Part shown: positions 48,101 through 60,254 of the stretch, piece after piece
Layout: the number at the start of each line of letters is the position of its first letter
How positions within the stretch are numbered: the first letter of the stretch is position 1
Assembly: GCA_026120185.1 (NCBI GenBank)
Contig: JANUWF010002024.1
Location: 558,001 to 622,000 of the forward strand
From: Voacanga thouarsii
Taxonomy: Eukaryota; Streptophyta; Magnoliopsida; Gentianales; Apocynaceae
Reading direction: 5' to 3'
DNA length: 64,000 nucleotides
Translations under genes and position numbers: made by a program
Notes under the pieces: model-generated
What the model was told of the DNA's origin: nothing
The model's database searches: none
The model's input: only the letters and a program-made list of their open reading frames with translations

Positions 48101-51100
48101 TGATGCCAAGGGAATAATTAGTTATGATAATGATTGGGTACTCTAAGATCATGATTATCAAAATAATGGTTTGAGTTACATACTTCTCCACCCTTGACAT
48201 GTATATATTCTTTTATTTTCTTTTATTTTTATTTTTTTTTCTTTTTATTTCTTTTTTACTTTATTGAGTCAGTTAAACAATGAAAGAAAAGTGATTAATG
48301 CATACTTGTTCCTAGAAGATCGACACTCATTTGAACCCTATGCTATGTTAATGATGAATACGCTTACTCATATGTGTAATTTGGGGTTAACATTTTAATT
48401 TAACTTGATTGGGAATGTGCTTAGTTTTTATATAATTTTTATAACCAAATTTAAACACATCAGCATATGCCAATTTTGTATTACTTGAATTTTATCATCA
48501 TCTACCTCAAGTCCATTGGCACTCACAACATGTCTGAAGAATGTAATCTTCTGAAGACAAAATGAGCACTTCTCAAGATTGGCAAAAAAAATCCCTCCTT
48601 ACGAGAGGCAACTAGCACACTCCTAGGATGACCAACATAATCACTATAGGACTAGCTATAAATCAAGATGTCATCAAAGTAAATAATCAAAAATTTCCAA
48701 ATAAGCTCCCTCAACATAAGATGCATCAAATGCATGAATGTACTAGGTGCAATAGAAAGACCAAAAGACATCACAAGCCATTCATAGAGTTTTTGCTTAG
48801 TTTTAAAGTAGTTTTTCATTGACCCCCTTCTTTTATCCTTATTTGATGGTAACCAGACTTTAGATCAATTTTGGAAAATATACATGATCAATATAACTCT
48901 TCAAGAAAGTCATCAATCCTTAGAATAAGATAGTGATACTTTACTATGATATTGTTAATAGCACGACAATCACACATATTCACCATGTCCTATCCTTCTT
49001 GGGTATTGAAAGAACCAAGACCATGCACAAGCTTAGACTTTCCTTCATATGCCCCATCTCAAGTAACTTCTCAACTTGTCATTGTAATTCTATGGCCTCT
49101 TTTAGGTTGCTTCTATATGCCAGTCTAATTGGAATGATGGCTCTAGACACAAAATTGATTTGATGCTCGATGCCTCTCAATGGTAGTAACCCTCCTGGCA
49201 TCTCTTTTGGAAAAATGTTTTGAAATTCTTGAATAATTTCTACAATTTTATGAGATTAAAAAGTGGTAGAATTATTAGTAGAGACAAATAAAAACATATA
49301 AATGAGAAGGATAATAGGTTCCTTGGCCTCTATAGCCTTAATGATCTCACTCTCCTTAGCAAAAAAGTTCACTCTCTTTTTTCCTCCACTCTTTTCTTAT
49401 TGCTCATTTTTGTACTTAACCATCAACAGTTGATATATTTCCATTCTATCTCAACTCCTTTTCTCTCCTCTCTTATTCTTTTCTCTCATTTTCTTGACAT
49501 TGCTTAGCATTCTCCACATTCTTTTTCTTCACCCTTTCTCTCATGATTCTTTAATCACCATTTACTTCTTTCGGAGATATGGGAAGAAGGGTATATTTTG
49601 TTCCCTCTTCATGGATCACATGGGTGTTTCTGCTCCCATCATGCCTCACACTTTAGTTATATTGACATGGGTGTCCTAAAAGTAAATGGCTTGGTTGCAT
49701 TGGCACCACATCACACATCACATCATTCTTATAGTTTTCCATGTCAAAGGACACTAACACTTGTTTATTCTCAACTCCCCACTATTATTCAACCATTTTA
49801 GTTTATAAGGCTTTGGGTGTTTGATCTAATTCATCAACTAAGCTAGAACTAATGACATTTGTGCAATTCTCACTATTAATGATGACAATACAAAGCATCA
49901 CGTTGATTAGGCACCTTGTGCAGAAGATGTTCTCCCGTTGTTGATGGTCTTGATCCTCAATGGCTTCAGAGTTAAGTGATCTTTTTGCAATACTAATTAA
50001 GGGATACTCTTAACCAACAACCTCTCCATCATCACATTCGTCATTCTCATTCTCTTCTTGATCCTTATTATGCCTATCTCCCTTGTTCTCTTCTTCACTG
50101 GACACTTCTCCATAAGCATTGATGTACATGCTTGTCTTGTTAGGATACTCATGTGGCATGCAACCATAGCCAAGACAATTAAAACATTTGATATCACGAT
50201 TCCTGTGTGATCTCTTTACTTTCTTTCCCTTATCTTTGTTCTAATCTTCCCTTGGTTTATTATTTTTCTTGTGAAATAGTTTAGGAGCTCCTTCTCTCTT
50301 GTACATTAGCTTACTAGAAGTGTTTGGAATTGGCAATACTGTCTTCACAAAGGTCCCTCTCATAACTTGTTTCTCAAATTTTATTACCACATGAATGTAA
50401 CTCCACCATATTGGCTATTTTCTTATTTAATCCACCTAAGAATCTAGCCTTGGTAGCCCTAACATCATCACTAACATTGGCTCTCATGAATATTACCTCC
50501 GTCTCCTTATGGTAATCTTTCACATTTTTGTTTCCTTACTTGAGGGATTGAAGCTTTTGATAGAAGTCATTATAGTAATGTGTTGGCATAAATCTCACCC
50601 TCAGTATGTCTTTCAATATATTCTAAGTTGCCAAAACTCGAACTCTTATTTGTTTCCTTTGAGTACTAACTTGATCCCACCAAAGCAAATCATGCTCGAA
50701 AAATCTTGAGATTTCTAGTCTCACTTTTGTCCTCTTCCTATAGGTATAACACTCAACGAAGATTTTCATCTTGCTCTCCTACTTAAAATATAACTTGAGG
50801 TCACTCTTTCTATAGAATATAGGGACTTTGAACTTCATGTGCTTCAATTCCCCTTCTTTATCATTTCACTCTCTTCTACCTCTTCTATTTCTGAAACCTT
50901 CTTCGTGTTCTCCTTCATCCCAATCATTAACGCCATCAAATTCTTGCTCTAACCTCCTTATATTGTTCTTCCCATTCCTTCCTTGCATCCTACCATATCC
51001 TCCTCTCATAGCTTGCCTACCTCCTCTCATTGAGATTTATTGGAATCCTCATTTGGAGTATTCGTCCCACACTTTATCTTGTAGCTCCTACATGGGTAGT

Positions 51101-51330
51101 GTTAAGGGTTCTCATCTCTTACCCTTGGACTTGCCCTAGGACTATCTTGTTGCCTTTGTCCTCTTCTTTGAGCTACCATTGAGTCTTAACCTTTGTTGGA
51201 TTGCAAGTCTGTAATATCATTTCTTACAACTTGAAAGTCTCTCCCTTGTTCATTCAATTAGGCTAGGATGGCTTCAAGAATATCCCTATTACTATTTTAT
51301 CGCTCTTGAAACATGGTTAGAGAACTTCAA
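45165..51330 (-). pseudogene. Ty3/gypsy gag-pol, decayed
   Basis: Blocks read on the minus strand: gag at about 51,000-50,300 (IRRLEQEFDGVNDWDEGEHE, FFEHDLLWWDQV, KARFLGGLNKKIANMVELH), a zinc-knuckle remnant at about 50,190-50,140 (CFNCLGYGCMPHEYP, with His and Cys positions altered), a protease remnant at about 49,850 (CTNVISSSLVDEL), RT from about 49,210 ([34 protein letters not shown]), the RT/RNase H boundary split by a solo LTR at 47,032-48,462, RNase H at 46,930-46,470 ([31 protein letters not shown]), and integrase to 45,165 (a SDVYKINLLDEY..SAILNF and DLSPFDIGD end). Stops and frameshifts occur throughout, so no product is expected. Confidence 0.82.
47032..48462 (+). mobile_element. 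Solo LTR, 1,431 bp, inside gypsy pol
   Basis: Starts TGATAGGGCC and ends AACACATCA (TGAT/ATCA ends). Flanks are GCGTA (47,027-47,031) and GCATA (48,463-48,467), a 5-bp duplication with one mismatch. Removing the LTR and one flank joins the minus-strand pol codons in frame across the site. It is related to the LTR at 40,669-42,659 but about 560 bp shorter, lacking for example the (TA)n tract. Confidence 0.88.
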
Positions 51331-52188
51331 GTAATAACCTACAAAATGGAAATAGAAAAGAAATGAATTTCGCTTTCACTCCCTTGCCTGTTTGCACTTA
51401 AGTTTCATTCACTCTTCCCTTATGTTTACTCTCTTTGTATCTTTTGTTGATAATCTTAGCCTCTTGTCTTTTTCCTAATGATCAAATTCCTCTTGATTCA
51501 TTTCCCAAATCTTTCCTAAAAGCTAAGGGTCTAGGTCAACCTAATAGTCCAAGCAAATCCTAAAGATTCTCAAATTAGGGGGGTCTTAGGGAAATTTCAA
51601 CAAATACTTATTGGCCACCTAAGTATAGACAAGTTCCAACATAAATTTTCAAAGGAAGACTTAATAACATAAGAATGAGTACAAGAAGTGTAACGAAGCA
51701 ATCCAAAGCAAAGAAGTTAACAAAGATAGCAAGAAACACAGAAACAATTGATAACTAGTTCATACAATAGGAAGAACAAGATGACCATAAGATAGCATTG
51801 ATGAAATTAGCTCAAATGAATGTACAAATCAATAAAGAAGTAAGAATCCAACTATTAATAGCCTGTGGAATATAAACAAATAGTTAAAGCTTATTATTTT
51901 AGACACAAATATTCTCATAGGACATTTATCAAATACATTAATCACTCAAAACCAACTAGATTTTTCACCTATATTCAAGCTCATTTTTACCACAAATGCA
52001 ACAAATGTTAATATCTAAGCATTATTTTATCATTGGGTTATTTTTCACATGAAAAACTTAAGAGAAATGAAGGATTTCATAACCTTTGTGGAGTATTTTT
52101 TTCAGCTGCAGGATTGCCCTATTTTCTTTCAATTTTCTTTATCTTATTTTCTTGATTTTAAGCTTTGATTGGAATCAGGGCTTTCATT
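51331..52188. other. Gypsy 5' untranslated leader
   Basis: AT-rich sequence between gag and the primer site. No open frame or structure stands out. Confidence 0.5.
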
Positions 52189-52204
52189 GCTCTAATATCA
52201 ACTT
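52189..52204 (-). promoter_or_regulatory. tRNA-Met-type primer binding site of the gypsy right (5') LTR
   Basis: On the minus strand TTGATATTAGAGC follows the LTR end by three bases. It is a mutated version of TGGTATCAGAGC. Confidence 0.6.
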
Positions 52205-52278
52205 TGTTGTGAGCTTGTGAGTGATTTTGCTTGCATAAATTTGGTGGCCAAGTAGATTCAAACATAGCACAACAATAT
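52205..52278 (-). repeat. Gypsy right (5') LTR, first part
   Basis: Begins TGTTGTGAGCTTGTGAGTGA and matches 44,386-44,467 up to the copia insertion. AATAT at 52,274-52,278 is one copy of the copia target duplication. The LTR continues at 60,255. Confidence 0.75.
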
Positions 52279-52705
52279 TGAAGCTTGAAAATAAATAAGA
52301 AGTCATGCATACAAACTAACAGAAGAAAAAAAAATGCATAGATAACACAACGGAAGAGTCTTATTTTTATACCTTTGTGCTTAGATAATTTCTTTCGTGC
52401 TGAAGAAGGCGACTGAACCACAGCGATCTCTTCTTCCCAACTCGTTGATGCTTCTGGTTCAAATATGCTATTCTTCTACTCCTTCTTGGCATAAACACAA
52501 AAGCCTTTCAATACTCAGAATATTTCACAGCCTAATACTTGTCGGTAAAACAATTCATCCGAGAAAAATCAAGTCTCTATTCTCTTAACTCCTTACTATT
52601 AATTAGCAGAGTCAAGAAGAACATAAGAAAAAAACGAGAGAGGAAGAACAGAAGGCTTGTTCTTGTTTTGCCACAGTGTATTGCTAAGAATGAAAAAACA
52701 CATGG
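52279..52705 (-). repeat. Copia 3' LTR remnant
   Basis: Matches 53,645-54,095 of the solo LTR: CAGAAGAAG and CATGC words, ACCTTTGTGC, GCGACTGAACCACA, ATTAGCAGAGTCAAGAAGAAC, AGAAGGCTTGTTCTTG. The other ~1.5 kb of the LTR is absent. Confidence 0.75.
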
Positions 52706-52789
52706 GTTACCTAACACATAAACTATGTTCTTCTTGTGAATAGAGGTCATGGTAATATACTGTGGAAAAAAAGCCGTGAATGGAGGTCT

Positions 52790-53639
52790 TGGCTTTATGA
52801 AGGGATCTACTAGATTGTTCTTTGAGACTATCTGTTCTATCATGACTTCCCATCTTTGGATGAAATCCTAGATTAGGTGGTACTTCCTCTCAATGTGCTC
52901 TCTCTTTTTGTGATTCCAGGATTCTTTGGATTGTAAGACCGCACCAGTATTATCATAATATATCACAATTGTCTTGTCTATTTATGGCATGACTACAAGT
53001 ATTAAAAAGAACTTCTATAGCCAGACTGCTTTCTTAGATGCCTCTGAAGCTATCATAGACTTAGCATCCATGGTTGAGTCAGCAATATAAAATTGTTTAA
53101 TATTCCTCTATGAAATAGTCCCTCCAGACAAGGCGAAAACTTATCCACTAGTAGATTTTCACTCATCCTTATCCACTTGGAAGTCTGAGTCTGTGTATCC
53201 TGTAAGAACCAAGTCATCACCCCTATAAACTAGCATATAATCTATAGTACCCTTAAGATACATGAGAATATGCTTTATAGCTCACCAATGAATGTCTCTC
53301 GAGTTTGACTTATATCTGCTAACTAAGCCTATAGCAAAGCAAATATCTGGCCTAATGCACAATATAGCGTACGTGAGACTTCCACAACTGAAGTATAGCG
53401 AATCCTACTCATTCTATCTTTTTCTTCTTGAGACTTTGGACAGTCTTTTAAAGAAAAAGACAACTATATCTACAAGGGATTGATGCTCCCTTATATGAGT
53501 CCATGTTGAACTTGGCCAATATCTTGTCAATATATGTAGTTTGGGATAATCTTAATATTCTCTGCTTCCTATTTCGAAGAAGCTTAATCACAAAAATGTA
53601 ACTGGCTTCTCCCAATCCTTCATATTGAATTGAATAGAT
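52790..53639 (-). pseudogene. Copia RT C-terminus and RNase H
   Basis: Minus-strand text: QFNMKDWEKPVTFL, the SQTTYIDKILAKFNMDS stretch, LTYAILCIRPDICFAIGLVS, LKGTIDYMLVYRGDDLVLTG, YTDSDFQVDKDE, STSG, DNTGAVLQSKE and SKNNLVDPFIKP. These are the end of the copia reverse transcriptase and all of RNase H, in the style of Tork-lineage elements. Several stops are present. The upstream half of RT resumes at 55,651 beyond the inserted solo LTR. Confidence 0.85.
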
Positions 53640-53644
53640 AGCTA

Positions 53645-55645
53645 TGTAGATTGAAAACGAAAAACAGAAGAAGGCATGCTTTGCGGAAGCAAAAAAAAAA
53701 AAAAAATAGAGGCCAAAAAAACAAAGAACAATAGCTTGGAAGCATTTAATCAATACCTCTGTGCACCTTTAGCCTCTTTGGCTGTGGAGAAATCGACTGG
53801 ACCACAAGGATAACTCCTTCTCCTCCGCTTGATAAAGCTTCCGGTTGAAAACCCGCTATCCTCCTACTTCGCCTTGTTTGCATCAACACCAAAGCTTTCC
53901 GGATCTCAAAATATTCTGCAGCATCAATCCTTGTTGGTGAAACAAAAGGTGAGAAGGAAGGTCTTCACCTTCTCGATTATCTTGCTATTGATTAGCAAGT
54001 ACCAAGAACAATGAAAGAAAGAAGACATGAGAGAGAGGAGAAAAAAAACAAAAGGCTTGCTGTTGTTTTTTCCACAGAGACGTGAGTCTCTTCCAAAAAT
54101 CACGGTCTTTTTTATCTTTTTTTTATCTGATAATAATATCCCCCGGGGATTTGATATTTCAAACACCCGGATGTTATCAACAGAGTGAGTTTGGCTTAGC
54201 CTTAAACTCTTTAGTACCATATTTGAAAAAACCTTATGGTCCAAGCTATTAAACCAAAATAATATTTATTATTTTTCTTGGACCCAAAGAGCCCAAAATA
54301 ATAAATATTAATTATTTATTTTCTGGACTTATAGAAATAACCCAATAATTAATTAATGAGCCCAAATGAACAAAAAATAATTAAACATTAATTATTTATT
54401 TCTTGGGCTTATAGAAATAACCCAATAAATAATTAAACAAGCCTTTTTCCATCTAGTTTAAGCCCAAGTTAATTTTCTAATTATTCAAACTTGACCTAGG
54501 TCCTAAATAATTAATTAACCAATTAAATCAGATAATAAATTTCTCTCAACTTCTTTTATTTAATTTTATTCTAGTCCAATAATAAATTAGACTTCTTGAA
54601 TAAAATAAAATCCTTTTTAACGAAGACAAATTCCTCAACCTAAAATTAATTAGGACTTACGCGCTATTTTGAGGACCAAAAATACACATCGCCTTGGCTA
54701 CTAAAATGACCAAAATACCCCTGCTATATAAATAGTTGTATTTTGCATTTTAAATAATTCCTAATATCACCATAAGGAAATATTGACCCCCAAAGACAAT
54801 GTTGCGTTAGCAAAGTCTCCGACCTACAGGTGAAATGACTAAAAAATCCCTCTACACATCGTCGTGCATTTAGAGAGGAAGAAGTGTACTAACACCTCTC
54901 TAAGTGACATCTGCCATCCTTAGGCTTCTAGTCCAATGGTACATGACTTCTTGGAATGTTTCCGCTTTCCAAGGGAGTTACTCTAAAGCAAATATCCAAG
55001 TTATGTTTCCTAGGGCCCTGGACATTTAAATCATTCAGACAACCATAAGGGGAAATATTGTATAGAAACTATCTTATACAAGTCTGTCTTAACTAACTAG
55101 TCACACATACCCAACATGTAAGTATATTAGTACGATATAACCTCAACTATAGCATATCAAAGTACATGCTTCCAGCTTCGTTAGACTACCAACTCATACT
55201 TAAGTCGTAGAGTACTAGTCCACGCTGTAGCAGTAGTAGTCTAGGTTTCTACCAAATAGTACTTTAAGAAACTACTACTGTAGGTCCTATTCTACGTATT
55301 TGAAATACACTTACGTCATGAAGTGAGTGGACTACTCACTGGTTAAAGGAAAGTCATTCCCTATTTAGAATTCATAACATAATAACCTAAACATGATGAG
55401 ATTCCCATTCTCATCAATCGGTTAAGAACGAACGTTTATGTGTTAAGTAACCTGTGATCCATATCTTACTGTGAAAGACCTCCATTCATATGAACCACTT
55501 ACTTAAACACAATGGGTCTTTTCTAAACGTAATTGTGCAAAAATAAAAATGTAAATTCACAAACAATTTCTGAAAATAAATTCTTTTATTAAAACATTCG
55601 ATATTTATATCAGAAACCTAGTCTAAGAGGGCATATTTCCCAATA
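53645..55645 (-). mobile_element. Solo LTR, 2,001 bp, of the copia family, inside copia RT, TSD AGCTA
   Basis: Plus-strand ends are TGTAGATTG and TTTCCCAATA, flanked by perfect AGCTA copies (53,640-53,644 and 55,646-55,650). RT text is continuous across the gap. It matches the LTR remnants of the surrounding copia at both ends (52,279-52,705 and 59,865-60,249), so the same family inserted into itself. On the minus strand the LTR runs from TATTGGGAAATATGCCC to CA, so it has a non-canonical TA...CA pair. It holds an A15 run near 53,691 and an AT-rich U3-like middle. Confidence 0.88.
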
Positions 55646-55650
55646 AGCTA

Positions 55651-58540
55651 AACCTTATTAGATGACAGTGTCCCTATATTATTTTCAATGAGTAGAATGT
55701 CATTCATATGTAGTGCAATAAAAACCATGCTTATGACTTCCAATTTTCTATACACTTATGGTTCATCCTCATTTTGAAAGAAACCATAAGATTTTATAGC
55801 CTCAACGAAATGAATGTTCCATACTCTGGATGCGTGCTTAAGTCCATAAATAGATTTTTTAAGCTTACAAACCATATGTTCCTAGCCCTCAGCAATAAAG
55901 CCTTCCGGTTGGGACATATAGATGTCTTCACTAAGATGCCATTTTGACATCCATTTACCATATCTTGTAGTCATAATGACATGCAAGAACAAAGATGATA
56001 CAACAAGACTTAAGCATGGCTACCGAGAAAAAGGTTTTCTCATAATCAATACCTTATTTCTGAGTGTACCCTTTTGCCACAAGCCTAGTTTGAAAGGTTT
56101 CCACCTTCCTATCCACTCTCCTATTCCTCTTCTATACCCACTTACACCCAATGGGCTTTATCCCTTCAAGTGAAGTTATAAGATCCCAAACTTGATCCCA
56201 ATCTTGACTTTTATTACTTCATGCTATAGGTTTGCATCGGCAACAATAATAGCCTCCTCATATCTAGTGGGATCTTATTCTTAATGGTAGGAGACTAGGT
56301 TAAAAGCCTCTCCAGTCCATCTTTCTAGAACCCTAAATACCATCCCACTATGACGAGGCTCTATTTATATAGATTCCTGAGGCTATACCTCTTCTTATTC
56401 TACAATCGAGTTAGAAAACGTCGATTCAAAAGATAACTTCTCCTTGAGTTCAAACCTTGTTGAACCCTTAGTAGATGTGTTTTAATCATCCTCCAAGTAT
56501 CTAGCAATAGTACTCACAAGTACTTTTTACTCCTTGGGATGATAAAAGTAACCACCATTCGATCCTTTTGGATACCCAAAAAAATAACATAATTCTGATT
56601 TTGGTTCTAACTTATCTTTCTTGATCAATACATAAGTTGGACAACTCGATATTTTAAGATTATTTAGACTTGGCTTACGTCTAGTCCACATCTCATAGGG
56701 CATCTTAGGTATTATCTTGGAAGGCACCAATTTCAGAATATATGCCGTTGTTTTCAGGGCATATACCCAAAAAGACATTGGAATAGTAGCATGAGACATC
56801 ATACTTCGGACTATATCCACCAATGTCCTATTTTTTCTCTCAGCTACTCCATTCTATGTAGAGAACTGGGATACTATCCCATAATATACCATGTAGTCCT
56901 TGAATTCAACAAGGAGGTACTATCTACCACGATTTGAACGTAAGGTCTTGATTAGTTTATCTGTCAGACACAACACTTCTTCCTTAAACTCTTTAAACTT
57001 GTCAAAAGAGTCAGACTTACGTCCCATTAGGTAAACATAGCCATGCCTAGTACAATCATCTAAGGTAATGAAGTATTCAAAACCCCTTTTTACTAGTGTA
57101 GACAAAGGATCACACACATCAGTATGAATAAGACTTAATGTTTTATTGGCCCTATCCGCTTTTTAGGTAAAGGACTTTTTGGTCATTTTTCCTATAAGAT
57201 AGGATTCACACTAAGACTTTCCAATCTCAATGAGTCTAAAGGCCCATCATAGATTAATCGCTGAATCCTGGTTGAGTTAATATGACCTAACCTTAAATGC
57301 CGAAGGTATGAGTCAGTAACATTGGTCTTTCTCTTCCTATTTAAATGTTCAGATTAAGTGTTATTTAATTGATTATTAATTGGATTAATGAAAAATAGGC
57401 TTTCGTACATGTACCCAATGCATAAAATTTTTTCATTTCTACTAATAGTTATACCAAAATGGAAAGAAACAAAATATCCTTGATTTATTAGTTTTACAAC
57501 TGAAATCAAATTCTGTCTAAAACTAGAAACAAATAAAATATGCTTCAATACTACTATTCTATTACAATAAAAAACTAGTTCCAGTTCTCCTACTGTAAGG
57601 GCCCATACTTGTGATCTATTTCCCTCTCATAGTCTATGTTTGCCCTTCTGGAGTTTTTTATCTTTCTAAACCCCTTCAAGGAGTTATTGATGTGATCAGT
57701 GGCTAATCTAAGTGAAAGTTGATCTAGCCAATGATATAAACTCTAAATAGAAAACATTACTTGTAGGGTTTTTCATGGCTTAAAGATTTGGACACTCATT
57801 TTTTTAGTGTCTCTTCTTTCCACACTTGAAGCATTTGCCCTTGGGTTTATCTTTGGGCTGGGACTTAGGCTGGGGCACTGCGTTACCCTTGTTCTTCTTG
57901 AACTTTCTGGGTTTAAGCCCAAATCTTGAAGAAAAAGAAATCATAGCCCTTGCTTATGGCTTCATGACCTTTTTCGCTACCTGGAGCTCTTTCATTAACT
58001 TAGTTAAACTCATGTTTAACTTGTTCTTATTGTAGTTCAACTTTAATTGAGTAAAAGAGCTAGACAGAAAATCGAGAACCATGTCCACTTAGCTTCTCGG
58101 GTTAATAACAGCCCCCAAGACTTCTATTTCCTCAAAAGTAGTAATCATTTTGAGCACATGCTCCATGACAAATATTCTCTCAGCCATCTTGGTATTGATG
58201 ATTGTTTGAAAAGCCTCCTACCTTATGGGTTGGCTCTTATCTGCGAATATCGTGGCTAAAGATGTGCTTATGTAATACACAGTTGCCATGTACTCATGTT
58301 TCGACTGAAGCACATTAGACATGGAGGCTAACATATAGCAGCGTACCATTTCATCAGCCTTCTTCCACACCTTCTAGCCTCTCACTCCTTATTAGTGAAA
58401 CCCTCCTAGATAACATGGAAGGTTTTGCAGAGGACATACTTATACTCCTCAACTGTGAGTATTATGTCCAAATTTCTTTTTCAATCCATATAGTTAGGAC
58501 CTGTAAAGCTTATTCTCTCAGAGAATAATAACTAAGGGAC
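55651..58540 (-). pseudogene. Copia gag, integrase and RT N-terminal part
   Basis: Minus-strand domains in order: gag at about 58,500-57,850, zinc knuckle at about 57,835-57,785 (CFKCGKKRH, then a stop, then C, i.e. C-x2-C-x4-H-x4-C spacing), GAG-pre-integrase at 57,548-57,350 (FVSSFRQNLISVVKLINQGY) and about 57,240 (LRLGHINSTRIQRL), integrase core at 57,150-56,540 (IHTDVCDPLST, FITLDDCTRHGYVYLM, NGVAERKNRTLVDIVRSM, SELCYFFGYPKGSNGGYF), and RT at 56,260-55,651 (CKLKKSIYGLKHASRVWNI, VFIALHMNDILLI, with MNDI in place of the usual YVDD). Roughly ten stops and a few frameshifts make it non-functional. The domain set and phrases fit the Tork lineage. Confidence 0.85.
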
Positions 58541-59864
58541 TGAAAGAACTTCCACCAACCATTTCTAAAATTTTAAAATAAAAGAAATTTTCAATTTTGT
58601 GAAAACAAAAATAATTTTGTGCACTTTATCCTTATATTAAACTAATAATAGTTAACCCTATCACTATTATCTTTAACTTGATTAATTTAACTCCTAGAAA
58701 AATTAACATAGCTTCTTACGAAGATTAATAGTTTCTTGAGCTAAGTGTGTTAACCACCACAAATTAATTTTTCTTCTAGATAATAATCTCAAAGATAACT
58801 CCATCGAGGGAATAGTCGTTTCTTCTGATTTCCTAAGGACAAACCTCATACTATAACCTCCAATGTGGGCTGCCTGATCATAGTACGTATATCGGGTTAT
58901 TAATTACATCCCTGCATTTGATCCAGATCTGTGTGGTATCTCCATCTTATATTGGTTCATTCCCAAAATGACGCGAGGAAACCCACAATCTCTAATGAGG
59001 ATCATAATGGAAGTTGTAGGGCCGTTGAAACCCCTCTCCCACTTAGTTTTTAAAACAAGTGTTTTCTTAGAAAATTATCCTTTGAAAAATTCTATTAACT
59101 TAAAAATAAAATATCTAAATCCATAAAAATTTCTATGTCAAGGTTCATACCCTTTGAGAAATTTTTTCATAGATTAATTTTATTTAAGTTAAACACTTAA
59201 TAATTTCAAAAATATCTATTAAAATTTCTAGAGATTTTTACCTCAAGTTTTTATTTGACAAAAATAATTTTTTAGGTGAAAAATAAATTAAAAATGGTTT
59301 TGCATTTTAACTGACAAAAATTTTTAAATCCAAAATATTTTCTATGTTAAGGATAAAAAACCTTTAAAAAAATAGCCAATGATTAATTTTTGTTTAAGTT
59401 AAAATTAACCATTTAATTAAAGAAAAGTTTTTTCCCAGTCAAAAAATTCCCAAAGACTTTGGTCTTTGAGAAAACGTGCACAAAGGGATTAAAATAAATA
59501 ACATGCTAGAAAACTATAAACGTTTTCATGCTTTTCTATTTTTTTAAATCTAACTGCCCAAAGAATAGAATTAAACACATTATTAAAATTAATTAATAGT
59601 TTTGTTTAATTCTAAAATCCTTTACTATTATTTTTCATGCAAAAATATTCAATGAATATTAACTATTGCAAAAATAATAACTTCATCTAGTGTGGGACCA
59701 AAAATGAAAAAGAAATTGTGCAAAAATTACAAGGGAAAAAAGAAAAAAAATTAAAAAATTCCCTTGGTCTGCACACCCGCCATACTGAATGATGGCCCAT
59801 GGACCACGACCTGCACACCTGTACCGCAAGCTACCCTCATTCGCTGTGAAATCTGGTCATAATA
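58541..59864. other. Copia 5' leader region, AT-rich
   Basis: Contains, on the minus strand, a GTGGGAGAGGGGTTTCAACG block and neighbouring text (59,045-58,860) that looks like a copia leader, flanked by AT-rich DNA. The inner part of the right LTR should lie here but is not recognisable; it has been deleted or has diverged. No gene is seen. Confidence 0.45.
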
Positions 59865-60249
59865 ATACTTTTAGAAACCACTACTACAGGCCTAGTTCTA
59901 CGTGTTTAAAATACGCGTGTGTTATGAAATGCGAAGACTACTTATTAGCTAAAGGTAAGCCATTCCACATTTAGAATTCATAACACAATAACCTTATCAT
60001 GATGAGATTCCCATTCCACCATTCAGTTAAGAACGATAGTTTATATGTTAAGTAACCCATGGTCCATACCTTACTGTGAAAGACCTCTATTCACATGAAC
60101 CATTTACTTAAACACAATTGGTCTTTTCCGGCAAAATTGTGCACAAAAAGTAATGAAGAATTCACAATCAATTTCTGAAAATGAAATTTTTATTGATACA
60201 AATCAAAATTACATCAGAAACCTAGTCTAAGAGGGCATACATCCCAATA
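59865..60249 (-). repeat. Copia 5' LTR remnant, outer end
   Basis: Matches 55,255-55,645 of the solo LTR (ACTACTAC, TCTACGT, CATAACACAATAACCT, ATGATGAGATTCCCATTC, CCTTACTGTGAAAGACCTC, AACCTAGTCTAAGAGGGCAT). Confidence 0.8.
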
Positions 60250-60254
60250 AATAT

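Larger units (their letters stand above)
52279..60249 (-). mobile_element. Tork-like Ty1/copia retrotransposon inside the gypsy right LTR, TSD AATAT
   Basis: Ends are TGAAGCTTG at 52,279 and CATCCCAATA at 60,249, flanked by perfect AATAT copies (52,274-52,278 and 60,250-60,254). The gypsy LTR text is continuous when the copia is removed. Minus-strand order is LTR remnant (60,249-59,865), leader, gag, integrase and RT (58,540-55,651), a solo LTR of the same family (55,645-53,645), the rest of RT plus RNase H (53,639-52,790), and LTR remnant (52,700-52,279). Both LTRs of this copy have lost large internal parts. The 7,971-bp span includes the 2,001-bp inserted LTR. Confidence 0.85.
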
